In this document: piece after piece, positions 55,601 to 63,685 of the stretch | Layout: every line of letters begins with the position of its first letter | Numbering within the stretch: the stretch's first letter is position 1 | From: Alteromonas stellipolaris | Lineage (GTDB): Bacteria > Pseudomonadota > Gammaproteobacteria > Enterobacterales > Alteromonadaceae | DNA: 64,000 bases | Reading direction: 5' to 3' | Assembly: GCF_001562115.1 (NCBI RefSeq) | Contig: NZ_CP013926.1 | Location: 2,108,001-2,172,000 of the forward strand | Notes under the pieces: generated by a model | Told to the model about the DNA's origin: nothing | The model's database searches: none | The model's input: only the letters and a program-made list of their open reading frames with translations | Position numbers and translations under genes: made by a program

Positions 55601-56887
55601 ATGGCGCATTTCATCGACCGAAGACTTAACAGTAAAGGCAAAAGCACGGTAAACAGACAGCGCTTTATTAAACGCTACAAACAGCAGATAAAGCGTGCTG
55701 TTACTGATGCCGTTGGTAAACGTTCTGTTACCGACCTAGACTCGGGCGAGCAGGTAAGTATTCCTACTCGCGATATTTCCGAACCTGTATTTCACACAGG
55801 AAAAGGGGGCAAGCGGGACATCGTCCACCCAGGCAATGACCAGTTTATTGCAGGTGATAAAATTGACCGCCCCCCCGGTGGCGCAGGTCAAGGCTCTGGC
55901 GAAGGGGAAGCGGGTAATAGCGGTGAGGGAGAAGATGAATTCGTATTTTCTATCTCAAAAGATGAATATTTAGATATTTTATTCGACGACTTAGCGCTGC
56001 CCAATTTAAAGAAAAATCAGTTTGATAAAGTGATTCAACATGAAACCTATCGTGCTGGCTATCAAACTGACGGTGTGCCGAGTAACTTAGACATTGTTCG
56101 CTCTCTTAAAGGCTCGGTGGCGAGACGAATTGCGTTAACCGGTTCAACCCGTAAGCGTATTAGAGAGTTAGAAGAACAGTTAGCCTTGTTAGTTGCTGCG
56201 TCTTCTGACAATGCGCTCGCAATTGAAGAAATTGAAAAAGAACTCGCACTACTTAAAGCTAAAGTCGCTAGAGTCCCCTTTATCGACACCTTCGATTTAC
56301 GTTTTAAAAATTACGACAAGCGCCCTATCCCGACGAGCAAAGCGGTAATGTTTTGTTTAATGGATGTTTCAGGCTCTATGGATCAAGCGACCAAAGATGT
56401 GGCCAAGCGCTTTTACATTTTGCTGTATTTGTTTTTAACCCGTACCTACGAAAATGTAGAGGTGGTGTATATTCGCCATCATACTCAAGCGAAAGAAGTC
56501 GACGAGCAAGAGTTTTTCTATTCACAAGAAACCGGCGGCACCATAGTTTCTAGCGCACTGAAGCTAATGGATGAAATTGTGCGAGAACGGTTCAGCGACG
56601 GCAATTGGAATATCTACGCGGCCCAAGCATCGGATGGAGACAACTGGGCTGATGATTCACCTTTATGTAGTTCACTTTTAGTCAATAACCTATTACCCGC
56701 CACCCGTTACTTTGCCTATATTGAAATAACCGAACGCCAACACCAAACCCTTTGGCGAGAATACGAAAAGGTAAGTCAGTCTTACGACAACTTAGTATGT
56801 AAACACATTCAAACACCGGATGATATTTACCCTGTATTCAGAGAAATATTTAAGCGTACTGAGCAGTTAAGTACGCAAGGAGGTTAG
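55601..56887 (+). CDS. yeaH: YeaH/YhbH-family protein (DUF444, VWA-like)
   Basis: 428 aa. [22 protein letters not shown] matches the E. coli YeaH N-terminus, and ATG 55601 has AGGTGG upstream. The in-frame ORF extends to 55523 inside yeaG, but that extension is not conserved. A Gly-rich linker (about 90-115) precedes the core. A MIDAS-like metal site DVSGSMD and the [13 protein letters not shown] and [16 protein letters not shown] blocks are conserved. Works with YeaG in stress response by an unknown mechanism. Confidence 0.95.
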   Translation: MAHFIDRRLNSKGKSTVNRQRFIKRYKQQIKRAVTDAVGKRSVTDLDSGEQVSIPTRDISEPVFHTGKGGKRDIVHPGNDQFIAGDKIDRPPGGAGQGSGEGEAGNSGEGEDEFVFSISKDEYLDILFDDLALPNLKKNQFDKVIQHETYRAGYQTDGVPSNLDIVRSLKGSVARRIALTGSTRKRIRELEEQLALLVAASSDNALAIEEIEKELALLKAKVARVPFIDTFDLRFKNYDKRPIPTSKAVMFCLMDVSGSMDQATKDVAKRFYILLYLFLTRTYENVEVVYIRHHTQAKEVDEQEFFYSQETGGTIVSSALKLMDEIVRERFSDGNWNIYAAQASDGDNWADDSPLCSSLLVNNLLPATRYFAYIEITERQHQTLWREYEKVSQSYDNLVCKHIQTPDDIYPVFREIFKRTEQLSTQGG

Positions 56888-56890
56888 CCC

Positions 56891-58405
56891 ATGTCTTTAA
56901 GTGAAGCGCGTCAAAAACATAAATTAGATGATGGTCCAGATTGGACGTTTTCGTTACTGACCGAGTATGAAACAGAAATAGACCGCATTGCTAAAGATTT
57001 TAAGCTAGACACTTACCCTAACCAAATTGAAGTTATAACTGCTGAACAAATGATGGACGCGTATGCCAGTATAGGTATGCCACTAAACTATACCCATTGG
57101 TCGTTTGGTAAAAAGTTTATTCAAACTGAACAACAGTACCGCAGAGGTCAAATGGGATTGGCCTATGAAATTGTGATTAATTCCGACCCTTGCATAGCGT
57201 ACTTGATGGAAGAAAATACCATTACTATGCAGGCGTTAGTGATGGCTCATGCATGCTATGGCCACAACTCATTTTTTAAAGGTAACTACCTTTTTCAAAC
57301 CTGGACAGACGCCAGTTCAATTATCGACTACTTAGTGTTTGCCAAGAAATACATAGCAAAATGTGAGCAAAAACACGGGGTAGAGGAAGTTGAGAACATT
57401 CTTGATTCTTGTCATGCTTTAATGAATTACGGCGTGGATAGGTACAAAAGGCCACAAAAGATATCGCTTCAGGAGGAGAAAAGCCGCCAGAAAGAACGTG
57501 CCCGCTACTTGCAATCACAAGTTAATGAACTGTGGCGAACCTTACCGAGCAACCCTAAAAGCAAAGACACAGATATTCTACGTTTCCCTTCAGAGCCGCA
57601 AGAAAACTTGCTGTATTTCATTGAAAAAAATGCGCCTTTATTAGAACCATGGCAGCGCGAAATTGTACGCATTGTGCGCAAGGTGTCCCAGTACTTCTAC
57701 CCACAAAAACAAACCCAAGTGATGAACGAAGGCTGGGCCTGTTTTTGGCATTACCATATCTTAAATAAAATGTATGATGAGCGATTGGTCAGCGACCGTT
57801 TTATGATGGAGTTTTTGCACAGTCATTCCAGTGTGGTGATGCAGCCCGATTACAACAGCCCCTACTATTCTGGTATTAACCCTTATGCGCTAGGGTTTTC
57901 CATGTTTATGGATATCAAACGGGTGTGCCAATCTCCCACCAAAGAAGACTATGAATACTTACCGACTATCGCAGGTAAAGATTGGCTTGAAACTGTGCAT
58001 TTCGCCATGCACAACTTTAAAGATGAAAGCTTCATCAGTCAGTTTTTATCACCCAAGTTAATGCGAGATTTTAAATTATTTGCTTTGGAGGACGACGCGA
58101 GCAATTCCTATGTGAGTGTGAGCGCTATTCATGATGAGAACGGCTATCGGACTATTAGAGAAAAACTCTCTGCCCAATATAATTTGAGTAATTTAGAACC
58201 TAATATTCAGGTATATAACGTTGATGTAAGAGGTGATAGATCTTTAACCCTTCGCTACGTTCCTCAACATAATATTCCATTAGGAAACTCCAAGGGTGAG
58301 GTTATGCGTCATCTTCATAGATTGTGGAAGTTTGATGTAAGACTTGAACAAGAAAATAGTGCGGGGCTTCCTACTCTACTGGCCGAGTGCCGAACCAGTA
58401 AGTAA
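56891..58405 (+). CDS. ycgB: SpoVR family protein (YcgB)
   Basis: 504 aa soluble protein named after Bacillus SpoVR (spore cortex), in Gram-negatives part of the YeaG/YeaH stress group. Family blocks include YPNQIEVITAEQMMDAYASIGMPLNYTHWSFGKKF, MNEGWACFWHYHILNKMY (conserved Glu and His, possibly a metal site) and NPYALGFSMFMDIKR. ATG lies ten bases after GGAGG, three bases beyond the yeaH stop region, so it is cotranscribed with yeaH. Biochemical role unknown. Confidence 0.96.
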   Translation: MSLSEARQKHKLDDGPDWTFSLLTEYETEIDRIAKDFKLDTYPNQIEVITAEQMMDAYASIGMPLNYTHWSFGKKFIQTEQQYRRGQMGLAYEIVINSDPCIAYLMEENTITMQALVMAHACYGHNSFFKGNYLFQTWTDASSIIDYLVFAKKYIAKCEQKHGVEEVENILDSCHALMNYGVDRYKRPQKISLQEEKSRQKERARYLQSQVNELWRTLPSNPKSKDTDILRFPSEPQENLLYFIEKNAPLLEPWQREIVRIVRKVSQYFYPQKQTQVMNEGWACFWHYHILNKMYDERLVSDRFMMEFLHSHSSVVMQPDYNSPYYSGINPYALGFSMFMDIKRVCQSPTKEDYEYLPTIAGKDWLETVHFAMHNFKDESFISQFLSPKLMRDFKLFALEDDASNSYVSVSAIHDENGYRTIREKLSAQYNLSNLEPNIQVYNVDVRGDRSLTLRYVPQHNIPLGNSKGEVMRHLHRLWKFDVRLEQENSAGLPTLLAECRTSK

Positions 58406-58505
58406 TTGCACTTTACGCCTTCTGTTATTTGGGGGCGTCAGCTAAATGCACACTCTTAAATCTTACTTCCAGAGCCTAAAGCGCTAAAGCAATCGTATGA
58501 GTATG

Positions 58506-58970
58506 TTAGCCATTCAGTGTCTTAATCGTTTGATTGGGTTTAGGCTCCTCTAAAAAGCCGTTTTGAGAAGCGTAGAGAAATGCGTCATCGATGCTTTCCA
58601 CGTGAAAGCTTACGTAATTCTTGGCTCGTTCGGGCAACATTGTAGCCAGCTGGTAGCGCTTGACTGGATTAGTTTGATATACATAAAACGTTGCTTTAAC
58701 GCCCTTTTCGTAACACCATATTCCGTATTGGGTGAACTTATCCATTGCATCAAAGGTGGTTAAATCCCACTTATCTAACAGCACGATATGTAGCCAATGC
58801 ATGTTAAATCTTGAGGCAACCTCTTGTTTAACATCGGTAATGTAACTATTCGATATTTCAGTAGACCACTGGCCATCTAATTCACTAATAAGTGTAGAGC
58901 CAACAATCTCGATGCTGTAAGCCGCGTGGGGAAATTTTTTACTACACACCACTTCAGAGCGTGGATTCAT
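58506..58970 (-). CDS. STAS/SpoIIAA-like hypothetical protein
   Basis: 154 aa, soluble. The layout, a beta-strand-rich N-terminal ISELDGQWSTEISNSYITDVKQEV, then WLHIVLLDKWDLTTFDAMDKFTQYGIWCYEKGVKATFYVYQ, resembles SpoIIAA-like/STAS folds, but the match is by pattern only. ATG 58970 is chosen because GAGGGG lies eight bases upstream; a TTG 15 bases earlier is possible. Monocistronic. Function unknown. Confidence 0.7.
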   Translation of the reverse strand: MNPRSEVVCSKKFPHAAYSIEIVGSTLISELDGQWSTEISNSYITDVKQEVASRFNMHWLHIVLLDKWDLTTFDAMDKFTQYGIWCYEKGVKATFYVYQTNPVKRYQLATMLPERAKNYVSFHVESIDDAFLYASQNGFLEEPKPNQTIKTLNG

Positions 58971-59180
58971 GCAAACACCCCTCAATTAATATAATGAGAA
59001 TGCTAACGTCAACGCGTGTAAATCAATTTAGGTAAAGATACTGCTAGCTATTACAGCATGACGCTTTTTAATTTTCATACTAGTATCACTTCACGTTTGA
59101 TTCAGTATAGCTGGTTATCTTAACTAAGGTAGGTTTGGACAAAAGCTTTAATGAAACAAGCTTTACAAGGAAGAAACCAT

Positions 59181-60356
59181 CTACATAAGTTGCTTGCGCT
59201 TACAGAAAAACAAGGAAATCGCCCCTATCGCAGAGAACACCGCGGCGGTGGCAAAAGTTTCGTAAGCATTGGCGCCTTGGTTCCATTGCTGCCCTGCCAT
59301 GTAATTACCAAATGCGCCACCAAATCCAAAGGCTACACTAATATAGATAGCTTGACCTCGGCTGTGGAATGCCGGTGGTAAAAACTGGTGGATAAAGTGT
59401 ACCGATACCGCATGGGTCAATCCGAAGCTTAATGCATGAATCACTTGGCTGAGTAATATCACCGCCATATTATCGGCCGCTGCCGCTAACGCATACCAAC
59501 GCAGTGCTGTTAATAGCAAACTGGCAAACAGCAAATTCCATACGCCAAAACGTGCAGTTAAACGGCTGGCAATAAGAAAAATAACCACTTCTACCAATAC
59601 ACCAAGAGCGATGAATAAACCCGTTTGCTGACCGCTGTAGCCCAAGTCGCGCATGTACAACGCAAAAAAGCCGTAATAGGCACCGAAACTAATTTGTAAG
59701 CATATTGAAGCAAAAATAAAAACCACAAAAGGGCGCTGTTTGGCATACTGCCAAATGCTTCCAGTAGCTGTGTGTTTCTCGGCACTCGCTTTCGGAGCTT
59801 GAATATATAACGTGGTCACGAACAAGAGTAATAGTACGCCTACACTCACGATTACAGGCGTTTCAGTAGAAAAACTGTCTAAGGCTTTACCTACGCCGAC
59901 GGTTAAGCAAATAAAGCCGATACTTCCCCACAACCTAATAAGTCCATAGCTGGCTTTAGTTCCCACTACAGACTTCATAGTAATAACCTCTAACTGAGGT
60001 AAAACCGCAGTCCAGAACATCATCATTAAGCCGAAGGAAAGGGTAAGCCCCCAAAAACCTTCAAATAAGAATACCGAACAAAAGGTGGCTACCGTAAGAA
60101 AGCTACCTAGCCGCAACACACTTACCGCATTGCCGGTTCTATCGGCAATGCCAGCCCACAATCCAGGCCCTAAAATACGGGCAAGGGTTATCACTGCGAA
60201 AAGCTCCCCTATTTCAGCAGAGCTAAAGCCACGACCATCAAGAAATATGCCCAAGTAAGGAACTAACACGCCTAATTGACCAAAGTACAGCCAATAGGTT
60301 AAGGCGAGAACAATGAGTGATTTATGGTTAGCAAAAGGCAAATTAGCGAATGGCAC
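59181..60356 (-). CDS. MFS transporter, HcaT/LacY-related (MFS_1_like)
   Basis: About 391 aa, twelve membrane segments. The opening LTYWLYFGQLGVLVPYLGIFLDGRGFSSAEIGELFAVITLARILGPGLWAGIADRTG is typical of 3-phenylpropionate-transporter-like MFS proteins (PF12832). A second-half GFSFGLTHAVSVHFIHQFLPPAFHSRGQAIY-like block is also present. GTG 60356 with CGGAG upstream is preferred; TTG 60386 is ten codons longer. Substrate unknown. Confidence 0.85.
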   Translation of the reverse strand: MPFANLPFANHKSLIVLALTYWLYFGQLGVLVPYLGIFLDGRGFSSAEIGELFAVITLARILGPGLWAGIADRTGNAVSVLRLGSFLTVATFCSVFLFEGFWGLTLSFGLMMMFWTAVLPQLEVITMKSVVGTKASYGLIRLWGSIGFICLTVGVGKALDSFSTETPVIVSVGVLLLLFVTTLYIQAPKASAEKHTATGSIWQYAKQRPFVVFIFASICLQISFGAYYGFFALYMRDLGYSGQQTGLFIALGVLVEVVIFLIASRLTARFGVWNLLFASLLLTALRWYALAAAADNMAVILLSQVIHALSFGLTHAVSVHFIHQFLPPAFHSRGQAIYISVAFGFGGAFGNYMAGQQWNQGANAYETFATAAVFSAIGAISLFFCKRKQLM

Positions 60357-60484
60357 TGCACAACTCCGTATGCGATAGCACCACAAGTAATATTACCTGT
60401 GGTGTATGAAGGGAATAAATTGGGTTGTTACTATTTTTACTGACGCGCTGTTTACTTAGCGCTTAGTTTGCGTTTTATTAGCGC

Positions 60485-61594
60485 TTATTCAGCTTTGCCT
60501 GCCTGACCCGCGATAGGGGCCGTCGTCGATACCACAGAAGCGTTTTGTGCACGGTGACGTAAGTAATGATCCATCAATACTATTGCCATCATTGCTTCAG
60601 CAATTGGCACTGCGCGAATACCCACGCAAGGGTCGTGACGACCTTTGGTGATAATTTCAATTTCTTCGCCTTGCTTATTGATGGTTTTGCCTGGCACCGA
60701 AATACTTGAGGTTGGCTTAAGTGCCATATGCACTTCAAGATCTTGCCCTGTTGAAATACCGCCTAAAACGCCACCAGCATGGTTTGATAGGAAACCTTCG
60801 GGTGAGAGCGTGTCACGGTGCTCACTGCCTTTTTGGTTGATAACCTCAAAGCCATCGCCAATTTCGACGCCTTTAACTGCATTTATACCCATCATCGCGT
60901 GAGCAATGTCGGCATCTAATCTATCGAATACTGGCTCGCCCAAACCCACTGGAACGTTTTTAACGACTACTGAAACCTTAGCACCAATGCTATCGCCAGA
61001 TTTCTTTAGCTCGCGCATGTATTCATCTAGTGCTTCAAGTTTGCTTTCATCAGGGCAAAAGAAAGGGTTGGTGTTCGTTACTGTATGATCAACGTTCTCA
61101 ACGCTAATTGGCCCTAATTGAGAAAGGTACCCATGTACTTCAACGCCATGTACTTCTTTTAAATATTTTTTAGCAATACCACCCGCCGCAACACGTACCG
61201 CGGTTTCACGGGCAGAAGAACGACCACCACCGCGATAATCACGAGAACCATACTTTTGATCGTAGGTGTAATCAGCATGGCCTGGGCGAAAACGGTCAGC
61301 GATATTTGAGTAGTCTTGGCTGCGTTGATCTTTATTTTTAATCAACAAACCAATACTGGTACCCGTGGTTTTTCCTTCAAACACGCCAGACAAAATCTGC
61401 ACTTCATCATCTTCACGACGGGCGGTGGTATAACGGGATGTACCAGGTTTACGTCTGTCTAAATCGCCCTGTAAATCAGCTTCACTTAACGTGAGGCCTG
61501 GAGGGCAACCATCAACAACACCACCAATGGCGATACCGTGGCTTTCTCCAAATGTAGTAACGGTGAAGAGTTTTCCAAAGCTGTTGCCTGACAT
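60485..61594 (-). CDS. aroC: Chorismate synthase
   Basis: Last step of the shikimate pathway (EPSP to chorismate), reduced-FMN dependent. 369 aa. Family signatures: [18 protein letters not shown] (about 15-32), [33 protein letters not shown], and [23 protein letters not shown]. It is ten bases downstream of prmB and is probably cotranscribed with it, as in E. coli. Confidence 0.97.
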   Translation of the reverse strand: MSGNSFGKLFTVTTFGESHGIAIGGVVDGCPPGLTLSEADLQGDLDRRKPGTSRYTTARREDDEVQILSGVFEGKTTGTSIGLLIKNKDQRSQDYSNIADRFRPGHADYTYDQKYGSRDYRGGGRSSARETAVRVAAGGIAKKYLKEVHGVEVHGYLSQLGPISVENVDHTVTNTNPFFCPDESKLEALDEYMRELKKSGDSIGAKVSVVVKNVPVGLGEPVFDRLDADIAHAMMGINAVKGVEIGDGFEVINQKGSEHRDTLSPEGFLSNHAGGVLGGISTGQDLEVHMALKPTSSISVPGKTINKQGEEIEIITKGRHDPCVGIRAVPIAEAMMAIVLMDHYLRHRAQNASVVSTTAPIAGQAGKAE

Positions 61595-61603
61595 AATCTA
61601 GAA

Positions 61604-62539
61604 TTAATCCTTGCTGTTAAAATAGTTTTTTAATGTTGTGTTGTTCACGGCAAATATCCCCTGCCCGCCATTATCAAAGCTAAGCCAAATGACTTCAAGG
61701 CCTGGGAAGCGAGTGTCCATGTGCACTTCGCTGTTACCTACTTCAATGAACAACCAGCCGTTGTCGGTTAAGTATTGTGGTGCTTTACGCAGCATAATAT
61801 CCACAAGTTCTAACCCGTCATCGCCGGCCGCTAATGCAAGCTCTGGCTCATGATGATATTCATCAGGTAAGTCGGCCATGTCTTCAGCATCAACATAAGG
61901 TGGGTTTGATACAATTAAATCGTACTTCTGCCCGGTTAAATTAGTAAATAAATCAGAATGAATGGGGTAAACACGGTGACTGAGTTGATGCTCTTGAATA
62001 TTAATATCAGCCACTTCAAGAGCATCTTCGCTTATATCTACCGCATCAATCTGTGAGTCGGGGTACGCATGCGCAAGCGCAATCGCAATACAACCACCAC
62101 CGGTACACATATCTAAAATATGTGACGGTGCTTCTTTAACGAAGGGCTCAAAGTTATTTTGAATCAGTTCCGCAAACGGAGAGCGAGGAATAAGCACGCG
62201 CTCATCAACGTAAAATGGCATGCCGCAAAACCAAGCTTCGTTGGTAATGTAAGGCAGTGGCATACGAGTTTGCACACGTTTTAAAACAAGCTCAGCAATT
62301 TTTTCCCGCTCACTTTTTGTAAGTCGTGATGACAACATACTGTCGCCAACATGCTCAGACAACGAATGCGGCAAGTGCAGCGCTTGCATAGTAAGGCTCA
62401 ATGCTTCATCCCAAGCGTTATCGGTACCATGACCAAAATAGAGGGCGGCGTCGTTAAATCGACTGGTAGCCCACCGAATCATATCAAGTATGCTGTGTAA
62501 ATCTTCGATGGCTTCTTCTAAGTAAAACTTGTCGGTCAT
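61604..62539 (-). CDS. prmB: Ribosomal protein L3 N5-glutamine methyltransferase PrmB
   Basis: SAM-dependent methyltransferase for Gln150 of ribosomal protein L3. 311 aa. SAM motif ILDMCTGGGCIAIALAHAYP (about 141-160), catalytic NPPY in DLIVSNPPYVDAED (about 211), and an N-terminal helical domain with PLPYITNEAWFCGMPFYVDERVLIPRSP. The N-terminus and length separate it from PrmC. The gene is divergent from smrB, the standard gammaproteobacterial order. Confidence 0.95.
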   Translation of the reverse strand: MTDKFYLEEAIEDLHSILDMIRWATSRFNDAALYFGHGTDNAWDEALSLTMQALHLPHSLSEHVGDSMLSSRLTKSEREKIAELVLKRVQTRMPLPYITNEAWFCGMPFYVDERVLIPRSPFAELIQNNFEPFVKEAPSHILDMCTGGGCIAIALAHAYPDSQIDAVDISEDALEVADINIQEHQLSHRVYPIHSDLFTNLTGQKYDLIVSNPPYVDAEDMADLPDEYHHEPELALAAGDDGLELVDIMLRKAPQYLTDNGWLFIEVGNSEVHMDTRFPGLEVIWLSFDNGGQGIFAVNNTTLKNYFNSKD

Positions 62540-62627
62540 AAGAGCTTGGGTACATCAGGAATATGAAAGCTGGTATCATACCCAAAGATAACGCCTGCGC
62601 CCACGTTAATTTGCATATCGGTTCATA

Positions 62628-63221
62628 ATGAAAGCATTTAAAAAAGAACTAAAAGCCATGAAAAAAGGCACTGAGAAGCCCAAAGTGATTGAAGACACCT
62701 TCTCATTTGCTGATGCTATGCAAGGTGTAAAGCCCATTGAGCAGGACAAGATTGTACCGAATAAGAAGGTTGCTCTTGAAAAGAAAAAACAAATGGCAGG
62801 GGTTAAACACCTTAAAGGCAGTAAGCAGGTAGCGGCGAGTTTCAGCTTTTCAGATATGTACCAAGCCGTACTTCCACAAGATGGACCCATGCGGTATTGC
62901 CGAGAAGGCGTGCCGACGCATGTACTAAAGCAGCTTAGACGAGGAGACTATTCCCCTGAGTTTTTGCTCGATTTACATGGTATGACCCGAGAAATGGCAA
63001 AAACCGAAATAGCCTCATTAATTTATGCCGCCCGCAAAGCGTCGGTAGACTGTGTTTCTATTATGCACGGGTTTGGGCAAGGCGTATTAAAAAACGCGCT
63101 TCCCCACTACTTAATACAGCATCCCCACGTGAATGCATTCCACCAAGCGCCCCTTGAATACGGCGGACAAGCAGCATTGCTTGTTTTGCTAGATGTGCCC
63201 ACGCCAGAATATAAGCGATAG
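62628..63221 (+). CDS. smrB: Smr-domain endonuclease SmrB
   Basis: Ribosome-collision endonuclease that cleaves mRNA between stalled ribosomes. 197 aa. The N-terminal hook helix (MKAFKKELKAMKKGTEKPK) is basic, and the Smr domain (about 98-180) has LDLHGMTREMAKTEI and SIMHGFGQGVLKNALPHYL. Divergent from prmB, as in E. coli. The ATG overlaps the end of a short AT-rich leader. Confidence 0.95.
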   Translation: MKAFKKELKAMKKGTEKPKVIEDTFSFADAMQGVKPIEQDKIVPNKKVALEKKKQMAGVKHLKGSKQVAASFSFSDMYQAVLPQDGPMRYCREGVPTHVLKQLRRGDYSPEFLLDLHGMTREMAKTEIASLIYAARKASVDCVSIMHGFGQGVLKNALPHYLIQHPHVNAFHQAPLEYGGQAALLVLLDVPTPEYKR

Positions 63222-63286
63222 CAAACTTAGTCCTGTTTACTGAGGGTTCTTGACCTAAGGGACAATGCTCCAGGCTAAAGCCCTGC

Positions 63287-63412
63287 CTACTTATCAAGCT
63301 CTGCGCTGTTGTGCATAAACATGTATGTGTAAAACACGCCCATTCCAATAATTATACTGATACCTAAAAGCGAGCCCCATACAACGGGATCTGAAATCAT
63401 ACTTAGTAACAT
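63287..63412 (-). CDS. 41-aa membrane microprotein, DUF3149-like
   Basis: Encodes MLLSMISDPVVWGSLLGISI followed by a second hydrophobic half and a polar tail ending in ELDK. One membrane helix (about 9-31). The start SDPV-x-GSLLGIS resembles DUF3149 microproteins of Gammaproteobacteria. The Shine-Dalgarno GAGGAGA is excellent. An FNR-type box is centred about 41 bases upstream of the predicted transcription start, so it is probably expressed at low oxygen and may be an accessory of a membrane respiratory complex (inference). Confidence 0.72.
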   Translation of the reverse strand: MLLSMISDPVVWGSLLGISIIIGMGVFYTYMFMHNSAELDK

Positions 63413-63442
63413 AGTGTTTCTCCTCACAGGGTTAATAAGTTA

Positions 63443-63448
63443 ATGATA
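63443..63448 (-). promoter_or_regulatory. -10 element of the microprotein gene
   Basis: TATCAT on the minus strand, five of six matches to TATAAT. A start near 63436 would place the proximal FNR-type box at about -40.5 to -41.5, the class-II activator position. The -35 box is then replaced by the activator site. Confidence 0.55.
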
Positions 63449-63469
63449 GCGATTTCTTGGGGAGGGTTT

Positions 63470-63483
63470 GTGATCTAGATCAA
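63470..63483. promoter_or_regulatory. FNR/CRP-type box (proximal)
   Basis: Reads TTGAT-CTAG-ATCAC on the minus strand, one mismatch to TTGAT-N4-ATCAA. The wider context (TTTGTGATCTAGATCAAG) also fits a CRP site (TGTGA-N6-TCA). Centred 64 bases before the microprotein start codon. Confidence 0.6.
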
Positions 63484-63519
63484 GTCTGAAATGCGGTAAA
63501 TAAAAGGGTTCTAGAGAAG

Positions 63520-63533
63520 TTGATCGAGATCAA
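63520..63533. promoter_or_regulatory. FNR-type box (distal)
   Basis: TTGAT-CGAG-ATCAA, a perfect FNR consensus palindrome. It is 50 bases from the proximal box and lies between the divergent microprotein promoter and the predicted Fur-regulated RNA promoter, so it could affect either. Confidence 0.7.
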
Positions 63534-63567
63534 TATAGAAATAAATCAAAAATAATTCAAAATGACA

Positions 63568-63596
63568 TTGCAAATCATTCTCATTTGCAATACATT
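63568..63596 (+). promoter_or_regulatory. Promoter of the predicted sRNA
   Basis: TTGCAA (63568-63573), a 17-base spacer and TACATT (63591-63596), each with four of six consensus matches. The spacer holds the Fur box, so Fur binding would block polymerase. Predicted start near 63603. Confidence 0.5.
63569..63583. promoter_or_regulatory. Fur box over the sRNA promoter
   Basis: TGCAAATCATTCTCA matches 11 of 14 positions of the 7-1-7 Fur consensus and lies in the inverted repeat TTGCAAA-N9-TTTGCAA (63568-63590). Position between -35 and -10 predicts iron-dependent repression. Confidence 0.65.
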
Positions 63597-63602
63597 GTAC
63601 AT

Positions 63603-63682
63603 GCCTGTTCGACGTAGGTTAAAAACGGTCTTGGCTTAGCGTCGTAAGGGGAACAGACGCCCGTCTGTTCCCCTCTTTTTTT
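63603..63682 (+). ncRNA. Predicted Fur-regulated small RNA, about 80 nt
   Basis: No ORF or known RNA family was recognised. A promoter with an embedded Fur box precedes it and a strong intrinsic terminator ends it. The 5' part GCCTGTTCGACG is followed by a loose stem (CGACG 63610-63614 / CGTCG 63640-63644) around an A-rich loop, then the terminator hairpin. Positions 63601-63614 can pair with the loop of the sodB leader hairpin (52744-52757) over 14 nt. A second short stretch, CGGTCTT (63626-63632), can pair with GAGACCG at the sodB Shine-Dalgarno (52802-52808). The RyhB core is not present. Existence of the transcript is a prediction. Confidence 0.55.
63648..63682 (+). terminator. Intrinsic terminator of the predicted sRNA
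   Basis: GGGGAACAGACG / CGTCTGTTCCCC, a 12-bp perfect stem, followed by TCTTTTTTT on the plus strand only. No protein gene on the plus strand ends within 420 bases upstream, so the terminator implies a noncoding transcript. Confidence 0.9.
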
Positions 63683-63685
63683 CTA

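Noticed and set aside
59151..59381. 76-codon plus-strand frame at the end of the MFS gene
   Set aside because: Mostly antisense to the well-supported MFS coding sequence.
63603..63682. Direct RyhB homologue
   Set aside because: The conserved RyhB core (CACATTGCTTCC-like) is absent; only regulation and a possible target are similar.
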